Positions 35,248-45,082 of a DNA stretch of 64,000 nucleotides are shown one piece after another (the stretch's first letter is position 1; each line of letters begins with the position of its first letter). The notes beneath the pieces were generated by a model, which worked only from the letters and a program-made list of their open reading frames with translations, made no database searches and was not told the DNA's origin. The stretch lies in assembly GCA_016860845.1 (NCBI GenBank), contig BOKF01000004.1, positions 124,001-188,000 of the forward strand, given 5' to 3'. Made by a program: the position numbers and the translations under genes. The DNA is from Chloroflexota bacterium (GTDB lineage: Bacteria > Chloroflexota > Anaerolineae > 4572-78 > J111).

Positions 35248-35715
35248 ATGAAAGTCAAAGAGATTATGACCGGCGACGTTATCACCGTGCTTGAAGACAG
35301 CACGGTTGAGGAAGCGGCGCGGCTGTTGACCCAGCATCGTCTAAGAGGACTCCCGGTGCTCAATCAATCCGGCGCATTGATCGGTATCGTCACCGAGTAT
35401 GAATTGGTTTCCAAAGAGGGCCGTACCGTTGCCGACATCATGAACCGGGGTGTGATCACTATTAGCTCTGAGACCGATGTCGAACATGTGTCATACCTGC
35501 TGTCTAACCGGCAAATCAGATGTCTCACGGTGGTGGACGGCGGGCAGGTGGTTGGGCTGGTTAGCCATGCCAATCTGATCCAGCAGATGACCATGCGCTG
35601 GATCTGCCCGGTTTGCGGCGAACGGGTCCGCGGCCTGGAAGCGCCGGAGCAGTGCCCGCGTTGCCATGCCCCCAGGAGTGGCTTTACTCAGGAAGTACTG
35701 CCGCCGGGGGTGTAA
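35248..35715 (+). CDS. CBS-domain protein with C-terminal rubredoxin-like zinc ribbon
   Basis: 155 residues. Two CBS motifs (about 1-55 and 62-115), including MTGDVITVLEDSTVEEAARLL and NRGVITISSETDVEHVSYLL, bind adenosine nucleotides in other proteins. The end has two CPxC knuckles (WICPVCGERVRG and EQCPRCHAPRSGF), a rubredoxin/rubrerythrin-like ribbon. Such fusions are thought to link energy or redox status to a partner. It lies 7 bp after the cytochrome gene and 57 bp before pyruvate dehydrogenase. Confidence 0.85.
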   Translation: MKVKEIMTGDVITVLEDSTVEEAARLLTQHRLRGLPVLNQSGALIGIVTEYELVSKEGRTVADIMNRGVITISSETDVEHVSYLLSNRQIRCLTVVDGGQVVGLVSHANLIQQMTMRWICPVCGERVRGLEAPEQCPRCHAPRSGFTQEVLPPGV

Positions 35716-35772
35716 ACTCAGCAGACGAGGTTTAAAGGATGGACCGGTTTCCTAACGGAAGGAGAGAAAACA

Positions 35773-36894
35773 ATGGTGAAAGCCACCCCAACTCACACGG
35801 CAGACTCCACCGCGGAGAAACGTCTAAACCTGGCCGGTGAGGATGCCGACCAGCTTCGACACTACTACTCCCAGATGCTGCTGATCCGCCGCTTTGAAGA
35901 GCGAGCCGGCGAGATGTACACCAAGGCCAAAATTGGCGGTTACTGCCACCTCAACCTGGGCGAAGAGGCGACCATTGTCGGCCTGACGGCGGCGCTGGAG
36001 CCGAGCGATTACATCTTTACCAACTACCGCGAGCACGGCTATATCCTGGCCCGGGGCGTCGCCCCGGGCCAGGTCATGGCCGAGTTGTTCGGCAAGGAGA
36101 CCGGCGTCTCGCGGGGGCGCGGCGGCTCGATGCACCTGTTCGATAGCACTGCTCACTTTATGGGCGGTTATGCCATCGTCGGCGGGCAGCTTCCGCTGGC
36201 GACCGGCGCCGCCTATGCCCTCAAGTACCAGGGGAAACCCGGCATTGTCGTCTGCCAGATGGGGGATGCGACAACAAACATCGGGGCCTGGCACGAGTCG
36301 CTCAACTTGGCGGCGTTATGGAAGTTGCCCATTATCTACTTGATCGTCAACAACGGCTACGGCATGGGTACTGCCGTGGCGGAAGGCTCAGCTGAACCAG
36401 ACCTGTACAAGCGCGGCTGCGCCTTCCGTATGCACGGCGAACGGGTGGACGGCCGTGATGTGCTGGCCGTGCGCGACGCGGTGCTCCGCCTGCGCCGGCG
36501 GGCCGAAGTCGAACACGAACCGGCCATCCTGGAAGCCTTCAGCTTTCGCTTCCGCGGCCATTCGGTCATTGACGCCGACCGTTACCGTGACCCGGAGGAG
36601 GTCAAGCAGGGGCGGGCAGCCGACCCCGTCGCGTTGTTTGCCCAACAACTGTTGGAGGCTCAGGTGATTGATAATGGCTGGCTAAAGGAGACGGCTTCTC
36701 GGGTGGAACGCGAGGTCCACGAGGCGATTGATTTCGCCGAGCAAAGCCCCGCCCCCAAGCTAGAAACGTTGTATGACCATATTTACGCTACCCCAGTCTC
36801 GAATGCACCCGGCCAGGTCGAGGCGGAGATGTTAGCCCAACAATTAGAAAAGGAGGGTAGATATGCCCGTACTGACCTACCGCCAGGCGCTTAA
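35773..36894 (+). CDS. pdhA: Pyruvate dehydrogenase E1 alpha subunit
   Basis: 373 residues. The thiamine diphosphate/Mg motif GDATTNIGAWHESLNLAALW... with NNGYGMGT is present, as is RGRGGSMHLFD of the branched/acetoin-type E1 alpha. It overlaps the E1 beta gene by 32 bp. It decarboxylates pyruvate and transfers the acetyl group to E2 lipoyl. An acetoin dehydrogenase alpha subunit is the main alternative, but the E2 of usual type favours pyruvate dehydrogenase. Confidence 0.92.
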   Translation: MVKATPTHTADSTAEKRLNLAGEDADQLRHYYSQMLLIRRFEERAGEMYTKAKIGGYCHLNLGEEATIVGLTAALEPSDYIFTNYREHGYILARGVAPGQVMAELFGKETGVSRGRGGSMHLFDSTAHFMGGYAIVGGQLPLATGAAYALKYQGKPGIVVCQMGDATTNIGAWHESLNLAALWKLPIIYLIVNNGYGMGTAVAEGSAEPDLYKRGCAFRMHGERVDGRDVLAVRDAVLRLRRRAEVEHEPAILEAFSFRFRGHSVIDADRYRDPEEVKQGRAADPVALFAQQLLEAQVIDNGWLKETASRVEREVHEAIDFAEQSPAPKLETLYDHIYATPVSNAPGQVEAEMLAQQLEKEGRYARTDLPPGA

Positions 36895-37861
36895 TCAGAC
36901 TCTTGGCGAGGAGCTGGCCCGTGATCCCAATGTTGTGCTCATGGGGGAAGAGATTGGCAAATTTCAAGGCTCCTACCGGATCACCGAGGGTCTGCTGGAC
37001 GAGTTTGGTCCCCAGCGGGTTGTCGATACACCCATCGCCGAAGAGGGCTTTGTGGGCCTGGCCATCGGTGCGGCCATGCTTGGCCTGCGCCCGGTGGTCG
37101 AGATCATGACCATCAATTTTATTTTGCTGGCCCTTGACCAGATCGTGAATCACGCCGCCAAGATTCACTATATGTTTGGCGGCCAGGCCAAAGTCCCCCT
37201 GGTCATCCGCACACCCAGTGGTGGGGTAGGCCAACTCGCCGCCACCCACTCGCAAAACTTCGAGAACTGGTTTGCTTACTGTCCTGGCCTGAAGGTGGTC
37301 GCGCCGGCCACTCCCTACGACGCCAGGGGATTGCTGCGCGCCGCCATCCGCGACGACGACCCGGTGATCTTTATCGAGAGCCTGTCCCTGTACGATACCA
37401 AAGGCGATGTACCCGAGGATGACCCTTATACCCTGCCCATCGGCCTGGCCGAGGTCAAGCGCCAGGGGAGCGATGTGACGGTGGTGGCCTACTCGCGCAT
37501 GACCCCCATCGCCCTGCAGGTGGCCCAACTGCTGGAAAAAGAGGGCATCAGTGTGGAGGTGGTAGACCTGCGTTCTCTGCGGCCGCTAGACCGGCCGACG
37601 ATCATCAACTCGGTCAAGAAGACCAATCGCGCCATAACAATGGAGGGGAGCTGGCGCTCCTACGGTATCGGGTCTGAAATTGCCGCTGCCATCCAGGAAG
37701 AAGCCTTTGACTACCTGGATGCCCCTGTACAGCGGGTGGCCGGTCTGGAGGCGCCGCTGCCCTATGCCGCCAACCTGTCACAGGTGGCCAAACCGGGCGC
37801 GCAGGAGTTGAAGAACGCCATCTATCGGGTCTTAGAAGGAGGGAAAAGATGGCCGAGATAA
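36863..37861 (+). CDS. pdhB: Pyruvate dehydrogenase E1 beta subunit
   Basis: 332 residues, the normal length. Conserved blocks include VVLMGEEIGKFQGSYRITEGL, RVVDTPIAEEGFVGLAIGAA and GQLAATHSQNFENWF, with the C-terminal transketolase domain (SDVTVVAYSRM). GGAGGG precedes the ATG. It overlaps the genes on both sides (32 and 13 bp), so the three E1a-E1b-E2 genes are one translationally coupled unit. Confidence 0.93.
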   Translation: MPVLTYRQALNQTLGEELARDPNVVLMGEEIGKFQGSYRITEGLLDEFGPQRVVDTPIAEEGFVGLAIGAAMLGLRPVVEIMTINFILLALDQIVNHAAKIHYMFGGQAKVPLVIRTPSGGVGQLAATHSQNFENWFAYCPGLKVVAPATPYDARGLLRAAIRDDDPVIFIESLSLYDTKGDVPEDDPYTLPIGLAEVKRQGSDVTVVAYSRMTPIALQVAQLLEKEGISVEVVDLRSLRPLDRPTIINSVKKTNRAITMEGSWRSYGIGSEIAAAIQEEAFDYLDAPVQRVAGLEAPLPYAANLSQVAKPGAQELKNAIYRVLEGGKRWPR

Positions 37862-39117
37862 CGATGCCGCGCCTCAGCGATACGATGTCGGAAGGAGCCG
37901 TCGGCCAATGGCTCAAAAAACCGGGCGACCGGGTAGAGGTGGGCGATATTATCGCCGAGATCGAGACCGACAAGGCCGTGATGGAGTTAGAGGCTTTCGA
38001 CACCGGAACGCTGCTCAAGATCCTCGTGCCGGAGGGACAGGTCGTGCCCATTGGCACGCCCATCGCGCTTGTTGGCGAGGGTGAGGTAGAAACCGAACCG
38101 TCCTCTGAAGCGGGTAGCCCGGAAACGCTCGCCAGCCCTGCGACCGAAGCCCGTCTGCCGGTGATCCCAACCTCACTACAGCTACCGGACCAGACTGCCA
38201 AGGAGGGCGACGGTCACATCAAAGCCTCACCGGTTGCCCGCCGCCTGGCGGAGGAGCGCGGCATTGACCTGCGCGGGGTACGGGGCACCGGCCCCGGCGG
38301 GCGCATCATCAAAGAAAATGTCGAGGATTTCCAGTCGGAAACCGCCCGTATCCCACAGCCAATTGCTCAACCAGTTCCCGCTGTCCCAACGCCGGTCACT
38401 CCACCGGCTTCCACGCCGTCGGCTGAGGCCACACCGTTGAGCCGAATGCGGCGCGCCATCGCCCGCGTGATGACCGAGGCGCAGCCCGGCACGCCGCATA
38501 TCTACGTCACCGTTGAGATTGATATGGCTGAAGCGATGAAACTACGCCAACAGATCAACGACAGTGGCGCGGCCGACGTCAAGATCTCGGTCAACGATAT
38601 GGTTGTCAAAGCCGCCGCCAAGGCCCTGCACAAATTCCCGGCGCTCAACAGCAGCTATGCTACCGGCAGCGATAGCCAACCGGCCATTGTACAACACTGG
38701 CAGATCAATGTCAGCATTGCCGTAGCTTTGGAAGATGGCTTGGTAGCGCCGGTTGTGCGCGACGCCGACAAGAAGGCGCTGGGCGCGGTTGCTGCCGAGA
38801 TCAAGGAGTTGGCCGGTCGCGCCCGCGAGGGCAAACTCAAACAGCAAGAGTTGGAGGGCCCGACGTTCCAGGTGTCGAACCTGGGCATGTACCGGGTGCT
38901 TGCCTTTACTTCGATCATCCCGGCCCCGCTGGCGGCTTCGCTGTCGGTTGGAGCCGTGCGCCAGACGCCGGTAGTGCGTGAGGGTCAGTTAACCATAGGC
39001 GAGATCATGGACGTAACCCTTAGCGTTGACCACCGCATTGCCGATGGGGCGATAGCCGCGCAGTACCTCCAGGAGCTGCGCCGGTTGCTTGAGTCGCCCA
39101 TAAGTCTGTTGATATGA
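37849..39117 (+). CDS. pdhC: Dihydrolipoamide acetyltransferase (E2)
   Basis: 422 residues. One lipoyl domain with lipoylated Lys42 in IETDKAVMEL, a linker, a peripheral subunit-binding domain (SPVARRLAEERGIDLRGVRG, about 125-160), a Pro-rich linker, and the acyltransferase domain with the catalytic His in LSVDHRIADG (about 390-399). It forms the core of the 2-oxoacid dehydrogenase complex. No E3 gene follows, so dihydrolipoamide dehydrogenase must be elsewhere. Confidence 0.93.
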   Translation: MAEITMPRLSDTMSEGAVGQWLKKPGDRVEVGDIIAEIETDKAVMELEAFDTGTLLKILVPEGQVVPIGTPIALVGEGEVETEPSSEAGSPETLASPATEARLPVIPTSLQLPDQTAKEGDGHIKASPVARRLAEERGIDLRGVRGTGPGGRIIKENVEDFQSETARIPQPIAQPVPAVPTPVTPPASTPSAEATPLSRMRRAIARVMTEAQPGTPHIYVTVEIDMAEAMKLRQQINDSGAADVKISVNDMVVKAAAKALHKFPALNSSYATGSDSQPAIVQHWQINVSIAVALEDGLVAPVVRDADKKALGAVAAEIKELAGRAREGKLKQQELEGPTFQVSNLGMYRVLAFTSIIPAPLAASLSVGAVRQTPVVREGQLTIGEIMDVTLSVDHRIADGAIAAQYLQELRRLLESPISLLI

Positions 39118-39147
39118 TCGGTCCTAAGTTGATAATTTTTGCAGTTC

Positions 39148-39693
39148 CTACTTTCCCAACCGCTGATAGCCCTGAATAACCTGCTGGGGCTCATCAACGG
39201 TGATAAAAGAAGCAGGATCAACGTGGTTGACCAGACCCATCACCTGTGGTACCTGTTTCCGAGGAATAACGACTCTAATCAGCGATACCGGGCCGGATTT
39301 GCCGCTGGCCTGCAACTCCGTGGCTCCATAGCCGGCCTCGTGGATGGCCTGGACAATTTTCGCGCCTTGGGTCATTGAGATTATGCGGATATCCACGTGA
39401 CCTAGCGCCAGCTTATCTCCGACCCACATCCCGACCGCCGTACCGGTGGCAAAGCCGCCGCTGTAGGCCAGCACATTCCAGAGATTATCAAGGTTGGAAA
39501 TTACCTGGCTAACGGCCATGACCCAGATCGTGATCTCGACGAAGCCGATCAGGGCGGCCCACTTGCGCATGCCCCGGGTTATCATAATCAGCCGTACTGT
39601 ATCCAATGACATATCGGCAATGCGCGCCACAAAAATTAGCAGAGCACCCCCTAAAACCGAACCGGTCAAGGGGGGTAAGGCAAAATCGAACAT
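39148..39693 (-). CDS. UPF0316/DUF2179-type membrane protein
   Basis: 181 residues on the minus strand. Three hydrophobic segments lie in the first half (GALLIFVARIADMSLDTVRLIM, AALIGFVEITIWVMAVSQVI, and a third near VLAYSGGFATGTAVG), then a soluble DUF2179 domain (IISMTQGAKIVQAIHEAGYGATE...). This is the UPF0316/YebE-like arrangement; function unknown. It is convergent with the E2 gene and divergent from the sensor kinase at 39935. Confidence 0.85.
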   Translation of the reverse strand: MFDFALPPLTGSVLGGALLIFVARIADMSLDTVRLIMITRGMRKWAALIGFVEITIWVMAVSQVISNLDNLWNVLAYSGGFATGTAVGMWVGDKLALGHVDIRIISMTQGAKIVQAIHEAGYGATELQASGKSGPVSLIRVVIPRKQVPQVMGLVNHVDPASFITVDEPQQVIQGYQRLGK

Positions 39694-39810
39694 GAGGACT
39701 CCTTGCTTTCATGATTCTCGCATCTATTCTCTATAGCATAGCTCAAGAGCGCCTCAAATACACCCGGCGTCAGGATAGTTCATAGCTTAACTGGAGGGTG
39801 GGTCTGGGTA

Positions 39811-39826
39811 CTGGTCATTTGACCAG
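39811..39826. promoter_or_regulatory. Perfect palindrome upstream of NarL-type kinase
   Basis: CTGGTCATTTGACCAG; the identical 16-mer occurs at 48987. It lies 109 bp before the kinase start. The CCCGGTG and -10 parts of the 44.9-49.1 kb promoters are not seen here. I infer it is an operator for the adjacent NarL-family regulator. Confidence 0.65.
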
Positions 39827-39934
39827 GTGAAGGTAGACATAGTGTGAGAGATAGTTTTGGGTGCGTTGACGAACTATCCGAGATAACCTATAATTGGCTG
39901 ACAAATGCTTCTGAGATGGAGCATGGGGAGAAGT

Positions 39935-42847
39935 ATGAACAGTTTATTCTCACGCGCCGCCCTGCAAGTCAGTCTTCTTTACGCTGTGGTCGCCGGGCTG
40001 TGGCTTACCTTCTCGGATTGGCTGCTAGCTTTCTTCATCCCCAACACTGATCAACGCCTCACTCTGGCAACCTACCAGGGTTGGGTGCTGGTCGTGGTTA
40101 CCACGCTCCTGCTCTACTTTCTACTGAACCGTGAGCACCGGCGGCGCGATCAATTGGCGAAAACTCTCCAAGAGAGCCAGCGAGCACTCTCTACCCTGAT
40201 GAGTAACCTGCCAGGTATGGCCTACCGTTGTCGTGATGATCCCAATTGGACGATGGAATTTGTCAGCGAAGGCTGCTTGGCCTTAACCGGGTTTCAACCG
40301 GTTGAACTCATCCAAAATCGAAAGGTAAGCTATCGGCAGTTGATTCATGCGGAGGATCAAGCAGGGGTAGGGGACGAAGTGCGGGCAGCCTTGCAGGTTG
40401 GCCAACCCTATCGGCTTACTTACCGCATTATGACTGCCGCCGGAGAACAGAAGTGGGTGTGGGAGCAGGGCTGCGGTGTTGATTCTCTCGATGGAAAGTC
40501 GTTAGCCCTGGAGGGGTTTATCGCCGACATCACCGAGCAAGTCCTGACTCACCAGATGATGGAGCAACGTGTTGAAGAGCAGACCCATGAACTTTCGGCC
40601 TTGCTGGCCATCTCCCGCAATATCACCGCCACCCTGGAACTGGAACGGCTCCTGGATCTCATCCTGGTCCAGCTTAAAACCGTCGTAGACTATACCTCGG
40701 CGTCCATCTGGACGGTGAGCGGAGATGAGTTAAAGTATCGAGCCTATCGCGGCCCGGCGCCGGCGGAAAAAGTTGCCCAATCAGCCACGCCGCTCAAGAT
40801 TTCGGTGATTTACCCCGGCTGGCCTGACATACAGCAACCCCTCATCATTCCTGATATTTACGCCGACACATCTCCGGCTCAGACCTTTCGCCAGGGCATG
40901 GGAGAGCGTCTGGAAGTTCACCTGAGTTATATTCGTTCCTGGATTGGCTTGCCCTTGCTGATTAAGGGGCAATTAATTGGTATGTTGGGCCTCAGTCACG
41001 GCGAGCCAAGCTATTTCTCGTCCCAACAAGTAGAATTGGTCTCAAACTTTGCTCATCAAGCCGCCGTGGCCATCGAAAATGCGCGCTTATATTCCAGAAC
41101 CAGACGGCACGCCGACGAGTTAGAGACCTTGCTGGCTATCCAGCAAGCTATCACCGGCCCGCTGGACCTGGAAGCTGTCTTGCAGCTAATCGCCGACGCT
41201 GCTCGACGCCTGACGGAGACCAAGTTGAGTCTGGTTTATCTGCTTGAGGGTGATACGTTGCGCCTCGCTACCCTCTCGGGCGAGCATAGCCCCGACATCT
41301 TCGTCGGTTATCGGGTGCCGGTAGCCCAATCGGTGGCCGGGTTAACTATTGAATCCGGCCAGGCGATTATCGTGAATGACGTAGCGCAGGATCCCCGAGC
41401 CTATCCTGATTCTGTGCAACGTTTAAGGATACATGCCTACCTGACCGTTCCCTTGATCTCTGACGTTCAACCTATTGGCGTGCTGGCGGTAGCCGATAAA
41501 CAATCCGGCGCGCTGGGGGCAGATGACGAGCGGATCTTAACCGTGCTGGCCTCCGGGGCCGTTGTCGGCCTGGAGAACGCTCGCCTGTATCAGGCCGAGC
41601 AGGAGCGGCGGCGCGAGGCGGAACGACGCCGCTCTGTGGCCGAAAACCTGGGCGATATTCTGGCCATCCTCAACTCGAGCCGCTCTTTGGACGAAATCCT
41701 GGACCATATTGTAGCTGAGGCCGGCCAACTGCTGGGCAGCAATGCGGTAGCGGTTTACCGGCTGCACAGGGACACCAACCTGTTGCGCATTCAGGCTGCC
41801 CGAGGCCTGCCGGCAGATTTTATGGCCGCTGCCGATATCCCGGTTGGCCAGGCAGCCGTAGGCCGGGCCGTGCTGACCCGCCAGCCGGTAGCCGTCTCCG
41901 ATATAGCCGCTCTCCTCTCTGGCGACAGCGATTTGGCCTTAGATTTGCCCCGGCGCGAGCTGGTGACCCGTTTGGGCAACTTTTATCGGGCCTGGCTGGC
42001 GGCGCCTCTGCTGGTAAAGGGCGAAATTTACGGAGGCATTTTACTCTATTACCCTGAACCTCGACTGTTTTCGGACGAAGAGGTTGAGCTGGCCGTGATC
42101 TTCAGTAATCAGGTGGCCCTGGCTATTGAGAACAGCCGGTTCCAGGCCCAGATGGAACAGGCCGCCGTGGCGGCTGAACGCAATCGCCTGGCTCGTGAAC
42201 TGCACGACGCCGTGACCCAAACCCTCTTTTCGGCCAGCTTGAGGGCCCAGGTTCTGCCCCGTGTCTGGGAACGTCACCCGGAAGAGGCCCGGCGCGGGTT
42301 AGAGGAATTGCGCCAGTTGACGCGCGGCGCGCTGGCTGAGATGCGCACCCTGCTGTTGGAACTGCGCCCGACAGCTTTGGTCGAGACCAAGCTGGGCGAG
42401 TTACTGCGCCATTTAATCGAGGCCGTCACTGGCCGGACCCAGGTGCCGATTACCTTAACGGTCGAAGGGGATCGTGTCCTACCGTCTGAGGTGCAAATTG
42501 CTCTCTACCGGATTGCCCAAGAGTCGCTTAATAATATTGCCAAACACGCCAGGGCCAGCCAGGCGAGTGTAACCTTATGCTTCATCCCCTCTTCTCCCGC
42601 CAATACTGCGGGCGAGCAGGAAGAGGGTGTTGAACTCTGTATTAGCGATAACGGGCGGGGATTCGATCCAAGTCATATCCCGCCGGAACACCTGGGGGTG
42701 CGGATCATGCAGGAGCGGGCCGAGGCTATTGGGGCTAAAATAAAAATCGAAAGTCAAATTGGACAGGGGACGCAGGTGACGGTGATCTGGCAAGACAAAG
42801 GGCAAGAGACGAAGGGTGTAGGACCGTGGATGAAAGACGAAGAGTGA
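39935..42847 (+). CDS. Large PAS/GAF sensor histidine kinase of the NarX/DegS type
   Basis: 970 residues from ATG 39935 (GGGGAG 6 bases upstream; in-frame ATG 39905 lacks a site). Two membrane segments (about 10-62) precede a PAS domain with PAC motif (about 80-205), a coiled linker, and three GAF domains (about 220-385, 400-555, 570-745). The HisKA_3 domain has His757 in LARELHDAVTQTLF and the HATPase end has LYRIAQESLNNIAKHA and ISDNGRGFD. It likely phosphorylates the NarL-family regulator encoded 71 bp downstream. The many GAF domains suggest several small-molecule or redox inputs. Confidence 0.92.
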   Translation: MNSLFSRAALQVSLLYAVVAGLWLTFSDWLLAFFIPNTDQRLTLATYQGWVLVVVTTLLLYFLLNREHRRRDQLAKTLQESQRALSTLMSNLPGMAYRCRDDPNWTMEFVSEGCLALTGFQPVELIQNRKVSYRQLIHAEDQAGVGDEVRAALQVGQPYRLTYRIMTAAGEQKWVWEQGCGVDSLDGKSLALEGFIADITEQVLTHQMMEQRVEEQTHELSALLAISRNITATLELERLLDLILVQLKTVVDYTSASIWTVSGDELKYRAYRGPAPAEKVAQSATPLKISVIYPGWPDIQQPLIIPDIYADTSPAQTFRQGMGERLEVHLSYIRSWIGLPLLIKGQLIGMLGLSHGEPSYFSSQQVELVSNFAHQAAVAIENARLYSRTRRHADELETLLAIQQAITGPLDLEAVLQLIADAARRLTETKLSLVYLLEGDTLRLATLSGEHSPDIFVGYRVPVAQSVAGLTIESGQAIIVNDVAQDPRAYPDSVQRLRIHAYLTVPLISDVQPIGVLAVADKQSGALGADDERILTVLASGAVVGLENARLYQAEQERRREAERRRSVAENLGDILAILNSSRSLDEILDHIVAEAGQLLGSNAVAVYRLHRDTNLLRIQAARGLPADFMAAADIPVGQAAVGRAVLTRQPVAVSDIAALLSGDSDLALDLPRRELVTRLGNFYRAWLAAPLLVKGEIYGGILLYYPEPRLFSDEEVELAVIFSNQVALAIENSRFQAQMEQAAVAAERNRLARELHDAVTQTLFSASLRAQVLPRVWERHPEEARRGLEELRQLTRGALAEMRTLLLELRPTALVETKLGELLRHLIEAVTGRTQVPITLTVEGDRVLPSEVQIALYRIAQESLNNIAKHARASQASVTLCFIPSSPANTAGEQEEGVELCISDNGRGFDPSHIPPEHLGVRIMQERAEAIGAKIKIESQIGQGTQVTVIWQDKGQETKGVGPWMKDEE

Positions 42848-42918
42848 AGTCGAGAGGGCAGACGAATGCTCTTATATTTTAGTAGAGTGATAGTACTGGA
42901 GTATAGGGAGGAGGAGTT

Positions 42919-43560
42919 ATGACCGCAGCAAAACCCATTCGGGTGATGATTGTTGATGACCACGCTGTTGTTCGCGGCGGCTTAAAATTTTTTCTATTGG
43001 GTTTCGATGACCTGGAATTAGCGGGGGAAGCCGAAGATGGCGAGGAAGCGCTGCGCCTGTGCGATCAGATTCACCCCGACGTGATTCTCATGGACATGGT
43101 GATGCCTGGTATGGATGGGGCTACGGCTACGCAGGCCATCCGCCAACGCCACCCCCAGGTACAAGTCATCGCCTTGACCAGTTTCAAAGAGCAGGACCTG
43201 GTACAGCGCGCCTTGCAGGCCGGAGCCATCGGTTATCTACTCAAGGATGTCCAGGCTCTTGAGCTGGCCGAGGCGATTCGAGCGGCCCATGCCGGTCGGC
43301 CCACCCTGTCGCCCGAAGCTACCCAGGCGCTGATCCAGGCTGCTACCCAGCCGCCCCAGCCGGGGAATGATCTGACCGAACGGGAGCGTGAGGTCTTGGC
43401 CTTGATGGTCAAGGGCTTAAGCAATAACGAAATTGCCGAGCGGCTGATCGTGAGTATCTCCACGGTCAAGTATCATGTCAGCGGTATCCTCTCCAAGCTG
43501 GGCGCGGCTAACCGTGCCGAGGCCGTGGCTATGGCCTTGCAGCATCACCTGGTTACCTAG
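42919..43560 (+). CDS. NarL/FixJ-family response regulator
   Basis: 213 residues, GGAGGAGG upstream. Receiver with VDDHAVVRGG and phospho-acceptor Asp59 (ILMDMVMPGM); DNA-binding LuxR-type HTH with LTEREREVLALMVKGLSNNEIAERL and STVKYHVSGILSKLGAANRAEAV. It follows its kinase. Regulators of this type bind inverted repeats, so the GGTCATTTGACC palindromes upstream of the kinase and in the 44.9-49.1 kb promoters are the best candidate sites. Confidence 0.92.
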   Translation: MTAAKPIRVMIVDDHAVVRGGLKFFLLGFDDLELAGEAEDGEEALRLCDQIHPDVILMDMVMPGMDGATATQAIRQRHPQVQVIALTSFKEQDLVQRALQAGAIGYLLKDVQALELAEAIRAAHAGRPTLSPEATQALIQAATQPPQPGNDLTEREREVLALMVKGLSNNEIAERLIVSISTVKYHVSGILSKLGAANRAEAVAMALQHHLVT

Positions 43561-43578
43561 CCAGTTATTTGTGAGCTA

Positions 43579-44935
43579 CCCAGTGCTTTAGCACTGGGCT
43601 TCCGGTTTCGACCAGCCCATGAGGATGTCCACCGGCGTTGTTCGTTCCCGGCGCTCCGCCGGTACGTGTCGTTCGAGATTCACGGCTGCGTTCAGGTCTT
43701 ATCGTGCAGCGTATGGCAGTCTTCACAAATCCAGAAACGGTGCTGTAGTTGCAACTCTTGATTGACCCATCCGCAAACCGAACAGGTCCTGGAACTGGCA
43801 AAGAAACGGTCTACCCGCTCGATGTGGCTGCCGTGCCACTGGCCTTTGTACTCAAGGTAAGTACCAAAGCGGCTCCAACCGGAGTCAGCAATGGATTTGG
43901 CCAGGTGATGGTTCTTGAGCAGCCCGCAGACATTGAGGGTTTCAAGCTTGATGAGGCCGAACCGGTCTACGATGCAGTGACTGGTCTGGTGCAGGAAATC
44001 CTGGCGCTGGTTGGCCACCTTTTGGTGCTGGCGAGCCAGCCGCAAGCGAGCTTTCTCCCGACCACGACTACCCTTCTGGGTCCGGCTCAGAGTACGCTGC
44101 AAGCGTTTCAGGCGGCGTTCGGACTTTCTGAGGTATTTAGGGTGCTCAATCTGTTCACCGGTGGACAGGACCGCAAAGGTCTTCAATCCCAGGTCAAGGC
44201 CGACCGTGCCCGGTTTCTGGATGGGGTCTTCAATTTCCAGCTCACATTGGATCGAGATGAAGTACTGACCGCTCTTGGTTTTTGTCACAGTGCAGGAGTT
44301 CATCTTTCCTTCGATGGGCCGGTGAAAGACCGCCCGAACCGGACCAACCTTGGGCAGAGTAATACGACTACCCCTGATCGTAAACCGTTCCGGGTAGCGA
44401 ATGGACTGCTCATCGTATTTACTTCTGAAACGGGGATAGCCCATAGGCATACCGTCTTTGCGAGGCTTCTGGCCTGGCTGGGGTTTGGGCAGCGTACCTT
44501 CTTTGGCTTTTTTGAAGTAGGTGGCATAAGTCCGGTCGAGGTCGCGCAGCGCCTGCTGCAAGACCTGGCTGTCAGCCTCCTTGAGCCAGGGAACAAAGCG
44601 TTTGACGACGGTCAGCATATAGGCCGTGTCATTGTAATTGATACTCTTGCCGTGCTCGAAGAAGTGGGCCTTTCGGGCCGCCAGACCAAAATTGTAGACG
44701 AACCGGGCGTGACCGAACTGGATGGCCAGGGCCGCCTCCTGGGCCTGATTGGGGTAGATACGATAGCGAAAAGCTTTTTGGATGAGCATGGTCGGATTTT
44801 AGCACAAGTGTTCGGTTTGAGCAACCGTATCAGCCAGGCGGGACTCAGTCCCGCCTGGACCACCTAACTTTTTAGACAAGGCGATTTAGCCCCTTTTATC
44901 CCAGTCTTGAAAGACTGGGTTTTACGGGGCATTCA
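43579..44935 (-). mobile_element. IS605-type element with broken tnpB
   Basis: On the minus strand: left-end hairpins CCCAGTCT/AGACTGGG (44900-44919) and a perfect 12-bp stem (44834-44845 with 44847-44858), then tnpB, then the right-end hairpin CCCAGTGC/GCACTGGG (43579-43598). No tnpA is present. The left end has the same order of features as the element at 62.1 kb. Boundaries are approximate. Confidence 0.7.
43588..44789 (-). pseudogene. tnpB: Frameshifted tnpB
   Basis: The uninterrupted ORF (43692-44789, 365 residues) is a normal TnpB up to the zinc finger: MLIQKAFRYRIYPNQ start, RuvC Asp in TVGLDLGLKTFAV, Glu in IKLETLNV, CSVCGW and CEDCHTLHDK. It then stops exactly before the third catalytic Asp. 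In the next frame DLNAAVNLERH follows at once and runs to a stop at 43588 in the right-end hairpin. One base (most simply a G in AAGGACC) is missing. Either real inactivation or a sequence error. Confidence 0.85.
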
Positions 44936-44949
44936 ATAACGACGGCTGC

Positions 44950-45040
44950 ATGGTCAAGCAACCAAAGCAAAACTAGCCGTTAGTCTAAGGCCTAAACTCC
45001 CCAAATGCCCGGTGCATATGGGGAGTTTTTGCTTTAGACT
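44950..45040 (+). promoter_or_regulatory. GGTCA/CCCGGTG promoter, copy 1
   Basis: TGGTCAAGCAACCA at 44951, CCCGGTG at 45008 (58 bp from 44950) and -10 TAGACT at 45035 (27 bp further). The CCCGGTG is the loop of the ACTCCCC/GGGGAGT terminator-like hairpin (44996-45026). It drives the ParB-like gene 43 bp downstream. Confidence 0.7.
44996..45030 (+). terminator. Terminator-like hairpin in promoter copy 1
   Basis: ACTCCCC (44996-45002) and GGGGAGT (45020-45026), with inner ATGC/GCAT pairing, followed by TTTT. It would end transcripts from upstream before the new start at about 45047. Confidence 0.65.
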
Positions 45041-45082
45041 GACGATAGACGCTTTTGGGATAGTAAAAGGAGTGACCTCTCA

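Noticed and set aside
36788..37528. 246-codon minus-strand open frame
   Set aside because: Antisense of the pyruvate dehydrogenase E1 beta gene.
43749..44867. 372-codon plus-strand open frame
   Set aside because: Antisense of the frameshifted tnpB, with no recognisable domain.
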